Part shown: positions 7,962 through 15,911 of the stretch, piece by piece
Position numbering within the stretch: the stretch's first letter is position 1
How the letters are laid out: each line of letters begins with the position of its first letter
Assembly (NCBI GenBank): GCA_947627905.1
Contig: CANQXX010000014.1
Location: 1 to 45,217 of the forward strand
Direction of reading: 5' to 3'
From: an uncultured Clostridia bacterium
GTDB lineage: Bacteria > Bacillota > Clostridia > Oscillospirales > Ruminococcaceae
Length of the DNA: 45,217 nucleotides
Notes under the pieces: model-generated
Told to the model about the DNA's origin: nothing
Databases searched by the model: none
The model's input: the letters and a program-made list of their open reading frames with translations, nothing else
Program-made: the position numbers and the translations under genes

Positions 7962-9068
7962 GTGAATAACATGAAAGCTATATCTTCATGCAAACAAAAG
8001 ATAAATATTATCCTGACAGACAGCTCGGCGTCTTTCCGTGCTGCTCTCAGTTCAGTCATGCCTGAAAACAGCGGCATAACAGTCGCATACGAAGCCTCCT
8101 GCGCGGCGGAAGCCCGTAAAAAGCTCCTTAAAGCGGATATCCGCCCTGACGCTGCTTTAATGGAATTTTCGGCGGATAATATTGCGTTTGCCTGTGAGCT
8201 TTCGGAAAAATATTCCGTGCCATGCATATTCATGCTGTCCGCAGACGATACCTCTGCGGCTGAGCCTTTCCCTGCCGAGACGGTCAGGAAACCTCGGAGC
8301 AGCGCCGAAATGGCATCGTTCTGTTCGCTGCTTTCGACAAAGATAATATTGCTTTCCGCCGCCCGTACAGCAGAGCCGCGCAGCGGCAGAAATGTTTCTG
8401 CGCCCGAAAGCGGCGGCAAGAAGCACACATCTGAGCCGCTCTGCCCGTCAGCCCGCGATCTTGCACGGCTTGAAGAAAGATCAAAAAGCGGCTTTGTAGT
8501 CGCAATGGGAGCTTCCACAGGCGGAACGGACGCGCTCGAATGCGTAATAAAAACATTTCCCGAAGCAATGCCTCCGATACTGGTGGTACAGCATATGCCG
8601 CCGGGATTTACAAGGCTTTACAGCGAACGCCTCGACCGGTGCTGCGCCGTAAGGGTAAAAGAAGCCTGCGACGGCGACAGGCTTTCTCAGGGATTGTGCC
8701 TTGTGGCGGCAGGCGGCGCTCATATGGAACTGAAAAAAGACGCCAAAGGCTATTTTGTAAAATGCACTCCGGGAGAAAAAGTCTCCGGGCACTGTCCATC
8801 GGTGGATACATTGTTTTTCAGCGTGGCGGAAGCTGCCGGAAACAAGGCTGCCGGAGTTATAATGACCGGCATGGGCTGCGACGGAGCAAAGGGTCTGCTT
8901 AAAATGCGCCGCTCCGGAGCATACACCATAGGTCAGGACAAAAACAGCTGCGCCGTATACGGTATGCCTATGGAAGCGTACAAGCTCGGAGCCTGCTCGG
9001 AACAGCTTCCTTTAGAAAAGATAGGCGCAGCCCTCTGCCGCAGGATGACCGACGGCTGGGCAGACTGA
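7962..9068 (+). CDS. cheB: CheB-type receptor methylesterase with a degenerate receiver domain
   Basis: 368 aa from GTG; an ATG three codons later (7971) is also possible, and neither has a strong ribosome site. The C-terminal methylesterase domain (about residues 185-365) is intact: catalytic Ser in GASTGG, His in VVQHMP, Asp in MTGMGCDG. It should demethylate or deamidate receptors. The N-terminal receiver (about 14-125) is odd. The position of the phosphorylated Asp in the PDVVTLD-type motif is Glu (E68, in PDAALMEFSAD), and one Asp of the acidic pair is Ser (TDSS). The conserved Lys (VRKP) remains. It is the last gene of the che operon. Confidence 0.88.
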   Translation: MNNMKAISSCKQKINIILTDSSASFRAALSSVMPENSGITVAYEASCAAEARKKLLKADIRPDAALMEFSADNIAFACELSEKYSVPCIFMLSADDTSAAEPFPAETVRKPRSSAEMASFCSLLSTKIILLSAARTAEPRSGRNVSAPESGGKKHTSEPLCPSARDLARLEERSKSGFVVAMGASTGGTDALECVIKTFPEAMPPILVVQHMPPGFTRLYSERLDRCCAVRVKEACDGDRLSQGLCLVAAGGAHMELKKDAKGYFVKCTPGEKVSGHCPSVDTLFFSVAEAAGNKAAGVIMTGMGCDGAKGLLKMRRSGAYTIGQDKNSCAVYGMPMEAYKLGACSEQLPLEKIGAALCRRMTDGWAD

Positions 9069-9114
9069 AATATCCTGAAATAAACTTGTTTTTTAAACTT
9101 TTACTTTTAATATA

Positions 9115-9143
9115 TTGACAAAAGCCGATTTGTGTAATAAAAT
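9115..9143 (+). promoter_or_regulatory. Predicted sigma-A promoter for the 9237 gene
   Basis: TTGACA at 9115-9120 (perfect consensus), 17-bp spacer, TAAAAT at 9138-9143. It starts a separate transcript after cheB, with a leader of about 85 nt. No terminator is visible between cheB and this promoter. Confidence 0.65.
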
Positions 9144-9236
9144 ATTATATGTGTAATGCAACTCCGGGCACAGCATACGGCACGCCCATAATATATATCT
9201 TTTTATACCGCAATCATAAACCGAAAGGATTGGATC

Positions 9237-9971
9237 ATGATGAAACTGAAAAAAATTCTGGCGTCACTCATTGCTTCGGCGGCTATCGTAAGCAGCGCTT
9301 CCCTAAACGCGTTTGCCATAGGCGACGGTGAAGCGACCTACTGCTTTGATAATTCCAACCGCATTGCAGACTGGGAAACATACGGCTCTGCGGCTGAGAC
9401 CGGATTGACTTTTGCTCCTGTTTCCGGCGTTTCACAGAACGGTGAGGGCAGTCTCCTTGTTTCCGAAAAAGTTACCGGAGAGATCGAAAGCACATTCGGC
9501 GGAGCTTTCATCACGGCTGATAAAATAGGGCTTAAAAACTTTGAGGGCTGCACGATAACAATGAGCGTGCTTCTTTGTGAAGGCGCTGAAGATGCCGTTG
9601 ATCAGTTTTCATTATACAGCGACGGTATAATATGGCTCCAGTCAAAACCTGTAGGAATAAATTCAAAAACATGGACCGAGGTTTCGCTCACAATTCCCGA
9701 GGACGCGGATAACTCCAAGATAGGCTTTACAATACCTACCTACAGCGCATATTCAGGAAATATATTATATATAGATGACCTTTCCATTACCCGCGCCGAC
9801 GGTACTGCTGTTGCAAATCTCGGCGACTATCAGACTAAAACGGTAACAAGTGCCAATACCGTATCTACAGGTACAAATATCGCTCTGACCATACTTCTTG
9901 TAGTGCTTATACTTGCTATAGTAGGCGGTATAGGATTTATCGTATCGGCTATAGTAAAGAAGTTTACCTGA
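9237..9971 (+). CDS. Secreted, C-terminally membrane-anchored protein of unknown function
   Basis: 244 aa. A signal peptide (about 1-28, ending NAFA) is followed by an extracellular beta-rich domain (about 30-195) and a C-terminal membrane helix (about 213-238) with a short KKFT tail. The domain resembles galactose-binding-type carbohydrate modules (for example FDNSNRIADWETYG and ILYIDDLSITRADG), but no family is assigned. GAAAGGA lies 7 nt before the first of two adjacent ATGs. Unlike the tail-anchored array at 13-19 kb, it has no TGN motif before the hydrophobic segment. Confidence 0.75.
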   Translation: MMKLKKILASLIASAAIVSSASLNAFAIGDGEATYCFDNSNRIADWETYGSAAETGLTFAPVSGVSQNGEGSLLVSEKVTGEIESTFGGAFITADKIGLKNFEGCTITMSVLLCEGAEDAVDQFSLYSDGIIWLQSKPVGINSKTWTEVSLTIPEDADNSKIGFTIPTYSAYSGNILYIDDLSITRADGTAVANLGDYQTKTVTSANTVSTGTNIALTILLVVLILAIVGGIGFIVSAIVKKFT

Positions 9972-10030
9972 TAAATTCGCTGTCCCCCTCCGAGCTGCGG
10001 CGCGGACTGCCGCAATATAACCGCAATTTC

Positions 10031-10073
10031 TATGCCCCCGAAGTATCGTTCCAGCGGACGCCTTTGGGGGATA
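10031..10073 (+). terminator. Possible terminator-like hairpin after the 9237 gene
   Basis: CCCCCGAAG (10035-10043) can pair with CTTTGGGGG (10062-10070), 9 bp with one G-U pair, around an 18-nt loop. Only a short T-run follows (GCTTTTATT), so termination is uncertain. A smaller TGCGGC/GCCGCA hairpin lies at 9996-10014. The rest of 9972-10325 shows only the promoter listed next. Confidence 0.35.
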
Positions 10074-10193
10074 GCTTTTATTAAGTGCTTTTTATTTATT
10101 TCCGATAAGGACATAATATCATAAAATTACATTTTTGTTACCGCCGGCGGATAATTGATACCAAATTGTAATACAAATGAAACCGCTCTGTTA

Positions 10194-10222
10194 TTGATTT
10201 TTTTCTGAATATGGGGTATTAT
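10194..10222 (+). promoter_or_regulatory. Predicted promoter for the 10326 gene
   Basis: TTGATT at 10194-10199, 17-bp spacer, TATTAT at 10217-10222, about 100 bp upstream of the start codon. Confidence 0.45.
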
Positions 10223-10325
10223 TTCAATATAGGGCTGCCGGGCATATCTGACGCGGCAGAAAAATATCCCATACGAATTTAAAAAGTTCCGGCTGTAAAA
10301 AGCCGTATCTGGAGTGTTGCTTGAT

Positions 10326-11303
10326 ATGGAAATACTGAAAAAAATATTTACCAACAAATGGTTCATTCTTCTTGTAAGCGTGCTTTGCGCAGCATATACG
10401 ATAATGCTGGGCTACTTTGCGTATGTCGTCTTTTTCTATGAGATAGAATATGTGGATAAAATGAAATTCGCGATAATATATTCCGCCCTGTCTCTGGTCA
10501 CGGGTCTGCTTTATTTTTATACCAGAAGTTCATTCCTGACGTGCATAATAAGCCTTGTAAATATGCTTGCATTCTTCCCTACGCTTCTGCTGGACTGGGG
10601 AAACTGGCCTCTCCTTATACCTGCGGCAATGGTAACGCTTTTCGGATTTTTCTGCTGTAAGATGAACAGCACTCTCAAAACGGTTTTCGGAACTATATTC
10701 CTGCTGCTTTATATCCTCGGAGGAATAGTGTTCTTTATGATCATGAACGTTTTCCGCGTTACCACCGTTGACACGCTTCTCACTCCGAACGGCGGGATAG
10801 TTTCCGATTCAGGAAATTTCAGATGCTACGTTCTTGACGTAAAGAACAAATCCACCGGAAAGGTAGCAGTATATGTCGAGCCGAACAAGCTGGACAGCGA
10901 CATAGGCTCGATACGTCTGAAAACAACTATCAAAAAGCTCGTCAAACAGGCAATAAAAGAAAATAAGGACGACGCTCTTCACTATGACGTTCACTGGGAA
11001 GGCACAAAGCTGTATATAAACGGCGAAGAATATTTTGATGAAATGGATTTTCTCGAAAAGAATGACGCCGGAGAACTGGTATATAACTTCACCGATGATG
11101 TCTGGACGCATACCTATTTCGATGTGGATTACCCCATATTCGACCTTATCGACAGGGTAACACAGATAGTATCGGACAAGCTCCTTGCTCCCGAAGAGGA
11201 GGAATCTCCGACCGATGATACCGACACCGTTACGGATATTCAGGAAACGTCCGGCGGCGCTGCCTATCGTGTAAACTTTTTATTACGAATACCTTTAAGT
11301 TGA
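10326..11303 (+). CDS. Polytopic membrane protein of unknown function
   Basis: 325 aa from the ATG at 10326, which has CTGGAGTG 9 nt upstream; a GTG at 10314 would overlap that ribosome site. The first half has about five membrane segments (around residues 9-31, 41-59, 67-88, 93-112 and 118-142). The second half (about 145-305) is a soluble domain with mixed charge, ending in an acidic EEEESPTDDTD stretch and a short hydrophobic tail. I recognise no family. It precedes the GH130 gene but has its own promoter, so a link to mannoside use is only positional. Confidence 0.75.
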   Translation: MEILKKIFTNKWFILLVSVLCAAYTIMLGYFAYVVFFYEIEYVDKMKFAIIYSALSLVTGLLYFYTRSSFLTCIISLVNMLAFFPTLLLDWGNWPLLIPAAMVTLFGFFCCKMNSTLKTVFGTIFLLLYILGGIVFFMIMNVFRVTTVDTLLTPNGGIVSDSGNFRCYVLDVKNKSTGKVAVYVEPNKLDSDIGSIRLKTTIKKLVKQAIKENKDDALHYDVHWEGTKLYINGEEYFDEMDFLEKNDAGELVYNFTDDVWTHTYFDVDYPIFDLIDRVTQIVSDKLLAPEEEESPTDDTDTVTDIQETSGGAAYRVNFLLRIPLS

Positions 11304-11313
11304 AAAATTACTA

Positions 11314-11342
11314 TTGCTTTTTTTGGAATAATAAGTTATAAT
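11314..11342 (+). promoter_or_regulatory. Predicted promoter of the GH130 gene
   Basis: TTGCTT at 11314-11319, 17-bp spacer, TATAAT at 11337-11342. The leader to the ATG at 11402 is about 50 nt and has a small TGGG/CCCA hairpin. Confidence 0.55.
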
Positions 11343-11401
11343 TATTTTAATGTGGGCCGCAAGACCCAGAGAATATTAAAAATCGAAAGGTTGGTATCTG
11401 A

Positions 11402-12427
11402 ATGAAAGTTAAAGTTGTAAACGGTGTATCCATGCCCAATATCCCTTGGCAGGATAAGCCCGCGGATTGCAGAGACGTTGTATGGCGCTATGATGCAAAT
11501 CCTATCATCAAAAGAGATCAGATCATGGTCAAAAAAGCTAACGGTTACAGAGAACCTTCAAATTCTATCTTCAACAGCTCGGTAGTTCCCTTTGAAAAGG
11601 GCGACTACAAGTTCGCAGGCGTTTTCCGCGTTGACGACAGAGAAAGAAATATGGAGCTCCACGTCGGCTTCTCAAAAGACGGTATAAAATGGGATATTGC
11701 CGAGGAAAGAATAAAATTCAAGTGTGATATTCCCGAAGTAGGTCAGTGGCAGTACGGCTATGACCCCAGAGTATGCAAACTTGAAGACAGATACATCGTT
11801 ACATGGTGCAACGCTTATGGCTGGAAGCCTACTATCGGCATTGCATATACATATGATTTTGAAACTTTCACTCAGCTTGAGAACGCTTACCTGCCCTTCA
11901 ACAGAAACGGCGTAATGTTCCCGAGAAAGATCAACAATAAATATATGATGATGAGCCGTCCTTCCGACAGCGGTCATACACCGTTCGGAGATATGTTCAT
12001 CAGCCAGTCTCCCGACCTTACATACTGGGGCGAACACAGACACGTTATGGGTCCGTCAAAGGGCTGGGAATCCACAAAAATGGGCGCAGGTCCTATTCCT
12101 ATTGAAACAGACCGCGGCTGGCTCATTTTCTATCACGGCGTTCTTACCTCCTGCAACGGTTATGTTTACAGCTTCTCCGCTGCTCTGCTTGATAAGGACG
12201 AGCCTTGGAAAGTCCTCAAGAGAGGCGCTTCCTACCTGCTCAGCCCACAGACGATGTATGAGCTTGTCGGCGATACAGACGCTGTAACATTCCCCTGCGC
12301 TAACCTTGTTGACGCAGACACCGGCAGAATATGCATCTACTATGGCTGCGCCGATACCTGCACATCTCTTGCATTCACCACTGTTGACGACGTTATGGAT
12401 TTCCTCGACAATAACAGTCAGGTCTGA
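11402..12427 (+). CDS. GH130 glycoside phosphorylase (beta-mannoside phosphorylase-like)
   Basis: 341 aa, no signal peptide, so cytoplasmic. GH130 enzymes use phosphate to split beta-mannosides, releasing mannose-1-phosphate. Family signatures are visible: YDPRVCKLEDRYIVTW with D121 as the likely catalytic acid, NGVMFPRKINNKYMMMSRPSD, SGHTPFGDMF, IETDRGWLIFYHGV, and CIYYGCADT near the C-terminus. Length and motifs fit beta-1,4-mannooligosaccharide or mannosylglucose phosphorylases described in Ruminococcus albus; the exact substrate cannot be set from sequence alone. GAAAGG precedes the ATG. A strong terminator follows. Confidence 0.88.
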   Translation: MKVKVVNGVSMPNIPWQDKPADCRDVVWRYDANPIIKRDQIMVKKANGYREPSNSIFNSSVVPFEKGDYKFAGVFRVDDRERNMELHVGFSKDGIKWDIAEERIKFKCDIPEVGQWQYGYDPRVCKLEDRYIVTWCNAYGWKPTIGIAYTYDFETFTQLENAYLPFNRNGVMFPRKINNKYMMMSRPSDSGHTPFGDMFISQSPDLTYWGEHRHVMGPSKGWESTKMGAGPIPIETDRGWLIFYHGVLTSCNGYVYSFSAALLDKDEPWKVLKRGASYLLSPQTMYELVGDTDAVTFPCANLVDADTGRICIYYGCADTCTSLAFTTVDDVMDFLDNNSQV

Positions 12428-12443
12428 TAAATAAAACAAATTT

Positions 12444-12476
12444 CCGCCGCGCCGAATATTCGCCGCGGCGGTTTTT
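12444..12476 (+). terminator. Intrinsic terminator of the GH130 gene
   Basis: CCGCCGCG (12444-12451) pairs with CGCGGCGG (12464-12471) around a 12-nt loop and is followed by TTTTT. It ends just before the ribosome site of the next gene. Confidence 0.85.
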
Positions 12477-12491
12477 ACAGTGGGGGATAAT

Positions 12492-13229
12492 ATGATATTT
12501 TACAGTCATGAAAGAATAAAAAACAATGCAAAGCTATTCTACAGGAACAATACGGCAAATTCTATAGTTGCGCAGCTTATTTATATGGGAACAACAATGG
12601 CGGCTTCCTTTATAGCCGGTTTAGCAATGTATATGCTGCTTTTTATTACGGCAGCTGTTGTCGGAATGTCAAAAAGTTTTTCCGCTTTAGCTTTATTTAT
12701 TATAATAATTTCATTAGTGTATCTTGCAATGGCAACAGGCATATATATGCTTTTTATGGGCGTTCAGAACTGGTACAGAAGCTCTGTTTACGTCAAAACT
12801 CCGCTAAGCGGGATATTCTGCGTTTTTAAAAAAGAAAGATTCTGGGGAAGCGCAGGCATTGTAACTCTTGTGATGCTTTACACTACTCTCTGGGGAATGC
12901 TGTTCATTATCCCGGGAATAATAAAGTTTTACAGTTATTCACAGGCAATGTTCATAAAAGCGGAAAATCCGGATATCCCCTCTGCAAGAGCAATAGAGCT
13001 GAGCAAAGCCATGATGGAAGGCCACAAAGCCGATCTGTTCTATCTTCAATTGAGCTTTCTGGGCTGGTTCATACTTTCGGCATTTACATACAATATTCTT
13101 GGAATAGTATATGTTTTCCCCTATTATTTCGCGGCTATGGCTTTTGCATATGAAGAAATAAAAGCCGAAGCCCATATGCGCGGAGTAATTGATATCGCCG
13201 AAATAGGCGGACAAGGCTACATTCAATAA
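12492..13229 (+). CDS. DUF975 family integral membrane protein
   Basis: 245 aa from the ATG at 12492, preceded by GGGGG at 5 nt spacing; the in-frame GTG at 12480 lies too close to the terminator. It has four to six hydrophobic segments, with the DUF975-type pattern of IKNNAKLFYRNN at the N-terminus, SQAMFIKAENPDIPSARAIELS, KAMMEGHKADLFYLQLSFLGW, and a closing VFPYYFAAMAFAYEEI. The function of DUF975 proteins is not known. It lies 25 bp upstream of a tail-anchored surface protein gene and shares its terminator, so the two are likely co-transcribed. No separate promoter is evident, so low-level read-through of the preceding terminator may drive it. Confidence 0.82.
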   Translation: MIFYSHERIKNNAKLFYRNNTANSIVAQLIYMGTTMAASFIAGLAMYMLLFITAAVVGMSKSFSALALFIIIISLVYLAMATGIYMLFMGVQNWYRSSVYVKTPLSGIFCVFKKERFWGSAGIVTLVMLYTTLWGMLFIIPGIIKFYSYSQAMFIKAENPDIPSARAIELSKAMMEGHKADLFYLQLSFLGWFILSAFTYNILGIVYVFPYYFAAMAFAYEEIKAEAHMRGVIDIAEIGGQGYIQ

Positions 13230-13254
13230 TATCCTGATACGGAGAATTTTATCC

Positions 13255-13899
13255 ATGAAAATAAAGAGATTTTTTGCTGCAATTGCCGCTTCGGCTTTTA
13301 TGCTTCCGGCGTCGGCTGTAAATATTTCCGCTGCTGATGAATACACAGCCAGACTGGGATTTTCGGATCTGAGCTGGACTTTTCAGGACTGGGAATCTTC
13401 CGCAGACATTACAGGAAACGGACAATACACCATTGAAACCAATAAGATAGCCGGTTCGCCCGACTTCGGAGTGTTCGTTATAGATATCGAAGATATGTAT
13501 GCCGACTGTCCGGACGCCTCTGCCGTGCTCGATAAAATAGAAATAGACGGCAAGGAAATTTCCTTTGATACAAGCAAGATAATGTACGGCAATATAGAAG
13601 AAAACGGCGATTTCAGGATAGATATCTACAATCAGTATAGTGACACCATGCTTGATCCCGGCGTCAAGCAGGCAACTCCTGTAAACAACGATCTGAAAGT
13701 AACGTTCACCGTTTCCGGCATTGAAGAAGAAAACACAGAGACAGCCAATATGTCCGCAGTAGCTTTGCCGGCTGCGCCGGAAGAAGACGGAGCTGAGCAA
13801 ACTCCGTTTCCGGATTCGGGGAATATCCCCATTGCATTTATGATATCGGCAGCGGTCTTTTCGGGAGCTGCGCTTCTTGCTTCTGTAAAGAGAAAATGA
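13255..13899 (+). CDS. Secreted surface protein with SGN-type C-terminal tail
   Basis: 214 aa. Signal peptide (1-27, ending ISAA); an extracellular domain (about 30-160, with SWTFQDWESS and DFGVFVIDIEDMYADCP); an acidic linker (EEENTE, EEDGAEQ); then a tail with FPDSGN, a hydrophobic segment and SVKRK. The tail matches in layout the (A/G)TGN-hydrophobic-KKRK tails of the five genes at 15-19 kb, so this is a sixth, more diverged member on the other strand. The domain may bind carbohydrate, judged only from general appearance. It is transcribed with the DUF975 gene. Confidence 0.75.
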   Translation: MKIKRFFAAIAASAFMLPASAVNISAADEYTARLGFSDLSWTFQDWESSADITGNGQYTIETNKIAGSPDFGVFVIDIEDMYADCPDASAVLDKIEIDGKEISFDTSKIMYGNIEENGDFRIDIYNQYSDTMLDPGVKQATPVNNDLKVTFTVSGIEEENTETANMSAVALPAAPEEDGAEQTPFPDSGNIPIAFMISAAVFSGAALLASVKRK

Positions 13900-13904
13900 T
13901 TTCT

Positions 13905-13936
13905 AAAAACGTTCCATAGTATATGGGACGTTTTTT
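13905..13936 (+). terminator. Intrinsic terminator
   Basis: AAAAACGTTCCATA pairs with TATGGGACGTTTTT (one T-G wobble) around a 3-nt loop, with a run of six Ts. It ends the DUF975 and surface protein transcript. Confidence 0.85.
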
Positions 13937-13953
13937 ATTAGGCTGTGTTGCAA

Positions 13954-14433
13954 CTAAATGATAATTTAGCGGGGAAGCACAAATTTATTGATCTGTGTTG
14001 CCAAACAGCTCACTGGGCTGTTTGGCAAGGCTTAAACTATAATAATCGTTAGTGCCAAGGGGGCGCCCTCTATCGCAGGGCAGCCCCCTCTTGAAGCCAC
14101 TAAAGCGGCTTAGACGACGCTTGCGTCGTTTTATTCACACCCTTGCGGAGCTCTTTTTAAGGGGTATTCCGCGCTTCTGCGAAAAACGAACTGCGTTCGT
14201 CTGCGCGACGAGGGGCGCAAACAAATGCGAAGCATTTGTTTTTCCCTTAGACCCCGCGAGCTGGGCTCAGCTCGACCAGCTATTGTTTTTTTATTTTGTT
14301 CCGCTAAATTAAAATTTAGTATTGAAAGTTTAACGACAAACATACCCGCCCCCTTGAGGGGGCTACTCCGTTTAAACGATTTGTTTAAACTTAATTCGGG
14401 GGTGACAAAGCCCGCGGGGGCTTCCCCGCAAAT
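13954..14433. mobile_element. MITE-like hairpin element, copy B (about 480 bp, complete)
   Basis: The left end CTAAATGATAATTTAG plus CGGGGAAGC (13954-13978) is the inverse of the right end GCTTCCCCGCAAAT (14420-14433), and of the longer right end of copy A. The body is a chain of short palindromes: ACGACGCTTGCGTCGT, CGAACTGCGTTCG, AACAAATGCGAAGCATTTGTT, GAGCTGGGCTCAGCTC and others. The right 190 bp match 8-208. Open frames inside are spurious. No transposase is present. Between this element and the NUDIX gene start (14434-14575) I see only a weak promoter. Confidence 0.75.
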
Positions 14434-14458
14434 TTTTTATATTTTTTTCAAAAAAAAC

Positions 14459-14487
14459 GAGACAAATACGATTATTTATGTTATAAT
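14459..14487 (+). promoter_or_regulatory. Weak predicted promoter of the NUDIX gene
   Basis: GAGACA at 14459-14464, 17-bp spacer, TATAAT at 14482-14487. Only the -10 is perfect. It lies just outside the right end of the MITE-like element. Confidence 0.4.
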
Positions 14488-14575
14488 TATACTAATGAAT
14501 AATGGTCGGAAATACCTTTCCGCCATGCCAATATCAGAAGCCGGTATCCCGGCTTTCGGAAAGGAACGGATACAT

Positions 14576-14983
14576 ATGATCCATGAAAAATCCTGCGGCG
14601 CTATCGTCTACCGCAGGCATCACGGAAACCTTGAAATACTGCTGATAAAGCATATCAACAGCGGACACTGGTCGTTCCCAAAAGGGCACGTCGAAGAAGG
14701 CGAAACCGAGATCGAAACTGCCAAACGCGAAATTATGGAAGAAACAGGCGTTGATGTTATGATCGACCCTACATTCCGTGAGACCGTGCAGTATTTCCCC
14801 CGAAAAGACACTCAGAAAATAGTCGTATATTTCATCGCAAAAGCCCGAAGCTACGATCTTATCCCGCAGGAGGACGAAATAGCTGACATAAAGTGGGTGG
14901 ATATAGGTCATGCGGCTACAGTATTGACATACGAAAACGACAAAACTATCGTAAACAAAGCCAAAAAGGCGATCAGAGACTAA
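14576..14983 (+). CDS. NUDIX hydrolase (diadenosine tetraphosphatase-like)
   Basis: 135 aa from the ATG at 14576, with AAGGAA 9 nt upstream; longer readings extend into the repeat element and are not credible. The full NUDIX box G-x5-E-x7-REUxEExGU is present as GHVEEGETEIETAKREIMEETGV, split here as GHVEEGETEI and ETAKREIMEETGV. The N-terminal SCGAIVYRR and the SGHWSFPKGHVE context fit the Ap4A-hydrolase-like group of Firmicutes, which clears dinucleoside polyphosphates. The substrate is not proven. It has its own terminator and is convergent with the surface-protein array. Confidence 0.88.
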   Translation: MIHEKSCGAIVYRRHHGNLEILLIKHINSGHWSFPKGHVEEGETEIETAKREIMEETGVDVMIDPTFRETVQYFPRKDTQKIVVYFIAKARSYDLIPQEDEIADIKWVDIGHAATVLTYENDKTIVNKAKKAIRD

Positions 14984-14984
14984 A

Positions 14985-15013
14985 AAAAGCCCCGTTCTAA
15001 GAACGGGGCTTTT
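14985..15013. terminator. Bidirectional terminator between NUDIX and the surface-protein array
   Basis: AAAAGCCCCGTTC (14985-14997) pairs perfectly with GAACGGGGCTTTT (15001-15013) around a TAA loop. A-tracts and T-tracts flank both sides, so it can serve both converging transcripts. Confidence 0.9.
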
Positions 15014-15034
15014 AAAGTTATTCGTCAAATCGAA

Positions 15035-15736
15035 TTACTTTCTCTTCTTTGTTGCAACAGCAGCAGTACCTGCAACAGCCATTACGGAGATCATAACAGC
15101 AGCAGGAACATTGCCTGTAGCAGCAGGTGTTGTAGCTGCGCCGTCATCAGCAGCAGGAGCTTCTTCTGCAGTCTCTTCGGGAGCAGCTTCTTCGGTTGCA
15201 GCGCCGCCTCTGGGGTCATACTTGCCGAAGCAGTAGTCCTTGCCTTCCTGATCGCTTACGCGTACAACTTCGCCCTGAGGAGCAGAAGCAAGTTCATATT
15301 CAGCGGATTTTACGATAACGTTCTGTGAGCTGAAGCAAAGTCCGTCGTCGCCAAGAGCAGCAATAGCGCTTGCAGGATAAACAAATTCAATAGTTGTTGC
15401 ATCCTGAGGAACGCAGATCCAGCCGTCAGTCTTTGCAACTACGGTATCGCTGGTGATAAAATCAGTCTGGGATACCCAGCCGTTATCATAGTCGATAGGA
15501 TTTACAAGGAACTGATCGCCCAGTCCCAGCGGATCATAAATCTCAACTGTAAGTACGATTCTGATATCTCCGCCTACAGCTTCAAGATCTGCCTTTTTGA
15601 TGCCCTTTCCGCTTGAAGACCATGATCCCGGAGATTCGGTATCGATCTCAACTGTTGCTGCAAATGCGCTGATAGCAGTCATAGAAACAGCCATAGCCGC
15701 TGCTGCGATAGCAGCTACGATTTTTTTGAATTTCAT
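15035..15736 (-). CDS. Exported surface protein, array member 1 (ATGN-KKRK tail)
   Basis: 233 aa. Signal peptide (1-26, ending AFA); an extracellular domain (about 30-175); an acidic Ala/Glu linker (EEAAPEETAEEAPAADD); and a tail TTPAATGN, hydrophobic stretch, TKKRK. The domain is homologous to that of member 4 (17846-18538): GGDIRIVLTVE versus GGDVKVVLTVE, and NVIVKSAE versus DVIIKSAE. I do not recognise the domain family. The tail resembles a sortase-type sorting signal with TGN in place of LPxTG, or a plain membrane anchor. A GGAGGAG ribosome site precedes the ATG, and it has its own promoter and terminator. Confidence 0.8.
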   Translation of the reverse strand: MKFKKIVAAIAAAAMAVSMTAISAFAATVEIDTESPGSWSSSGKGIKKADLEAVGGDIRIVLTVEIYDPLGLGDQFLVNPIDYDNGWVSQTDFITSDTVVAKTDGWICVPQDATTIEFVYPASAIAALGDDGLCFSSQNVIVKSAEYELASAPQGEVVRVSDQEGKDYCFGKYDPRGGAATEEAAPEETAEEAPAADDGAATTPAATGNVPAAVMISVMAVAGTAAVATKKRK

Positions 15737-15784
15737 AAAATTTCTCCTCCATTCATCGGACGTTGTTCTGTCCGTTATAGGATA

Positions 15785-15813
15785 ATTATATCATTTTTTA
15801 CCAAATCCAACAA
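15785..15813 (-). promoter_or_regulatory. Predicted promoter of array member 1
   Basis: Minus strand: -35 TTGTTG, 17-bp spacer, -10 TATAAT preceded by GA. An A-tract and ATAT precede the -35, as in the related promoters at 17576 and 18588. Confidence 0.7.
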
Positions 15814-15858
15814 TATATTTTTTAGATAATTTTCGCTGTAAATTTTAGTCAGAATAAC

Positions 15859-15890
15859 AAAAAGACCCGTTCTAATGAACGGGTCTTTTT
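15859..15890 (-). terminator. Terminator of array members 2-3
   Basis: AAAAAGACCCGTTC (15859-15872) pairs perfectly with GAACGGGTCTTTTT (15877-15890) around TAAT. It lies 22 bp past the stop of the gene at 15912. Confidence 0.9.
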
Positions 15891-15911
15891 AAAGTTATTC
15901 ATCAAATCGAA

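Noticed and set aside
14052-14312. Open frames inside the MITE-like element
   Set aside because: They run through hairpin repeats, lack ribosome sites and show no protein features.
14225-14575. N-terminal extension of the NUDIX protein into the repeat element
   Set aside because: The NUDIX fold begins at the 14576 start, which has its own ribosome site; the extension is repeat-derived.
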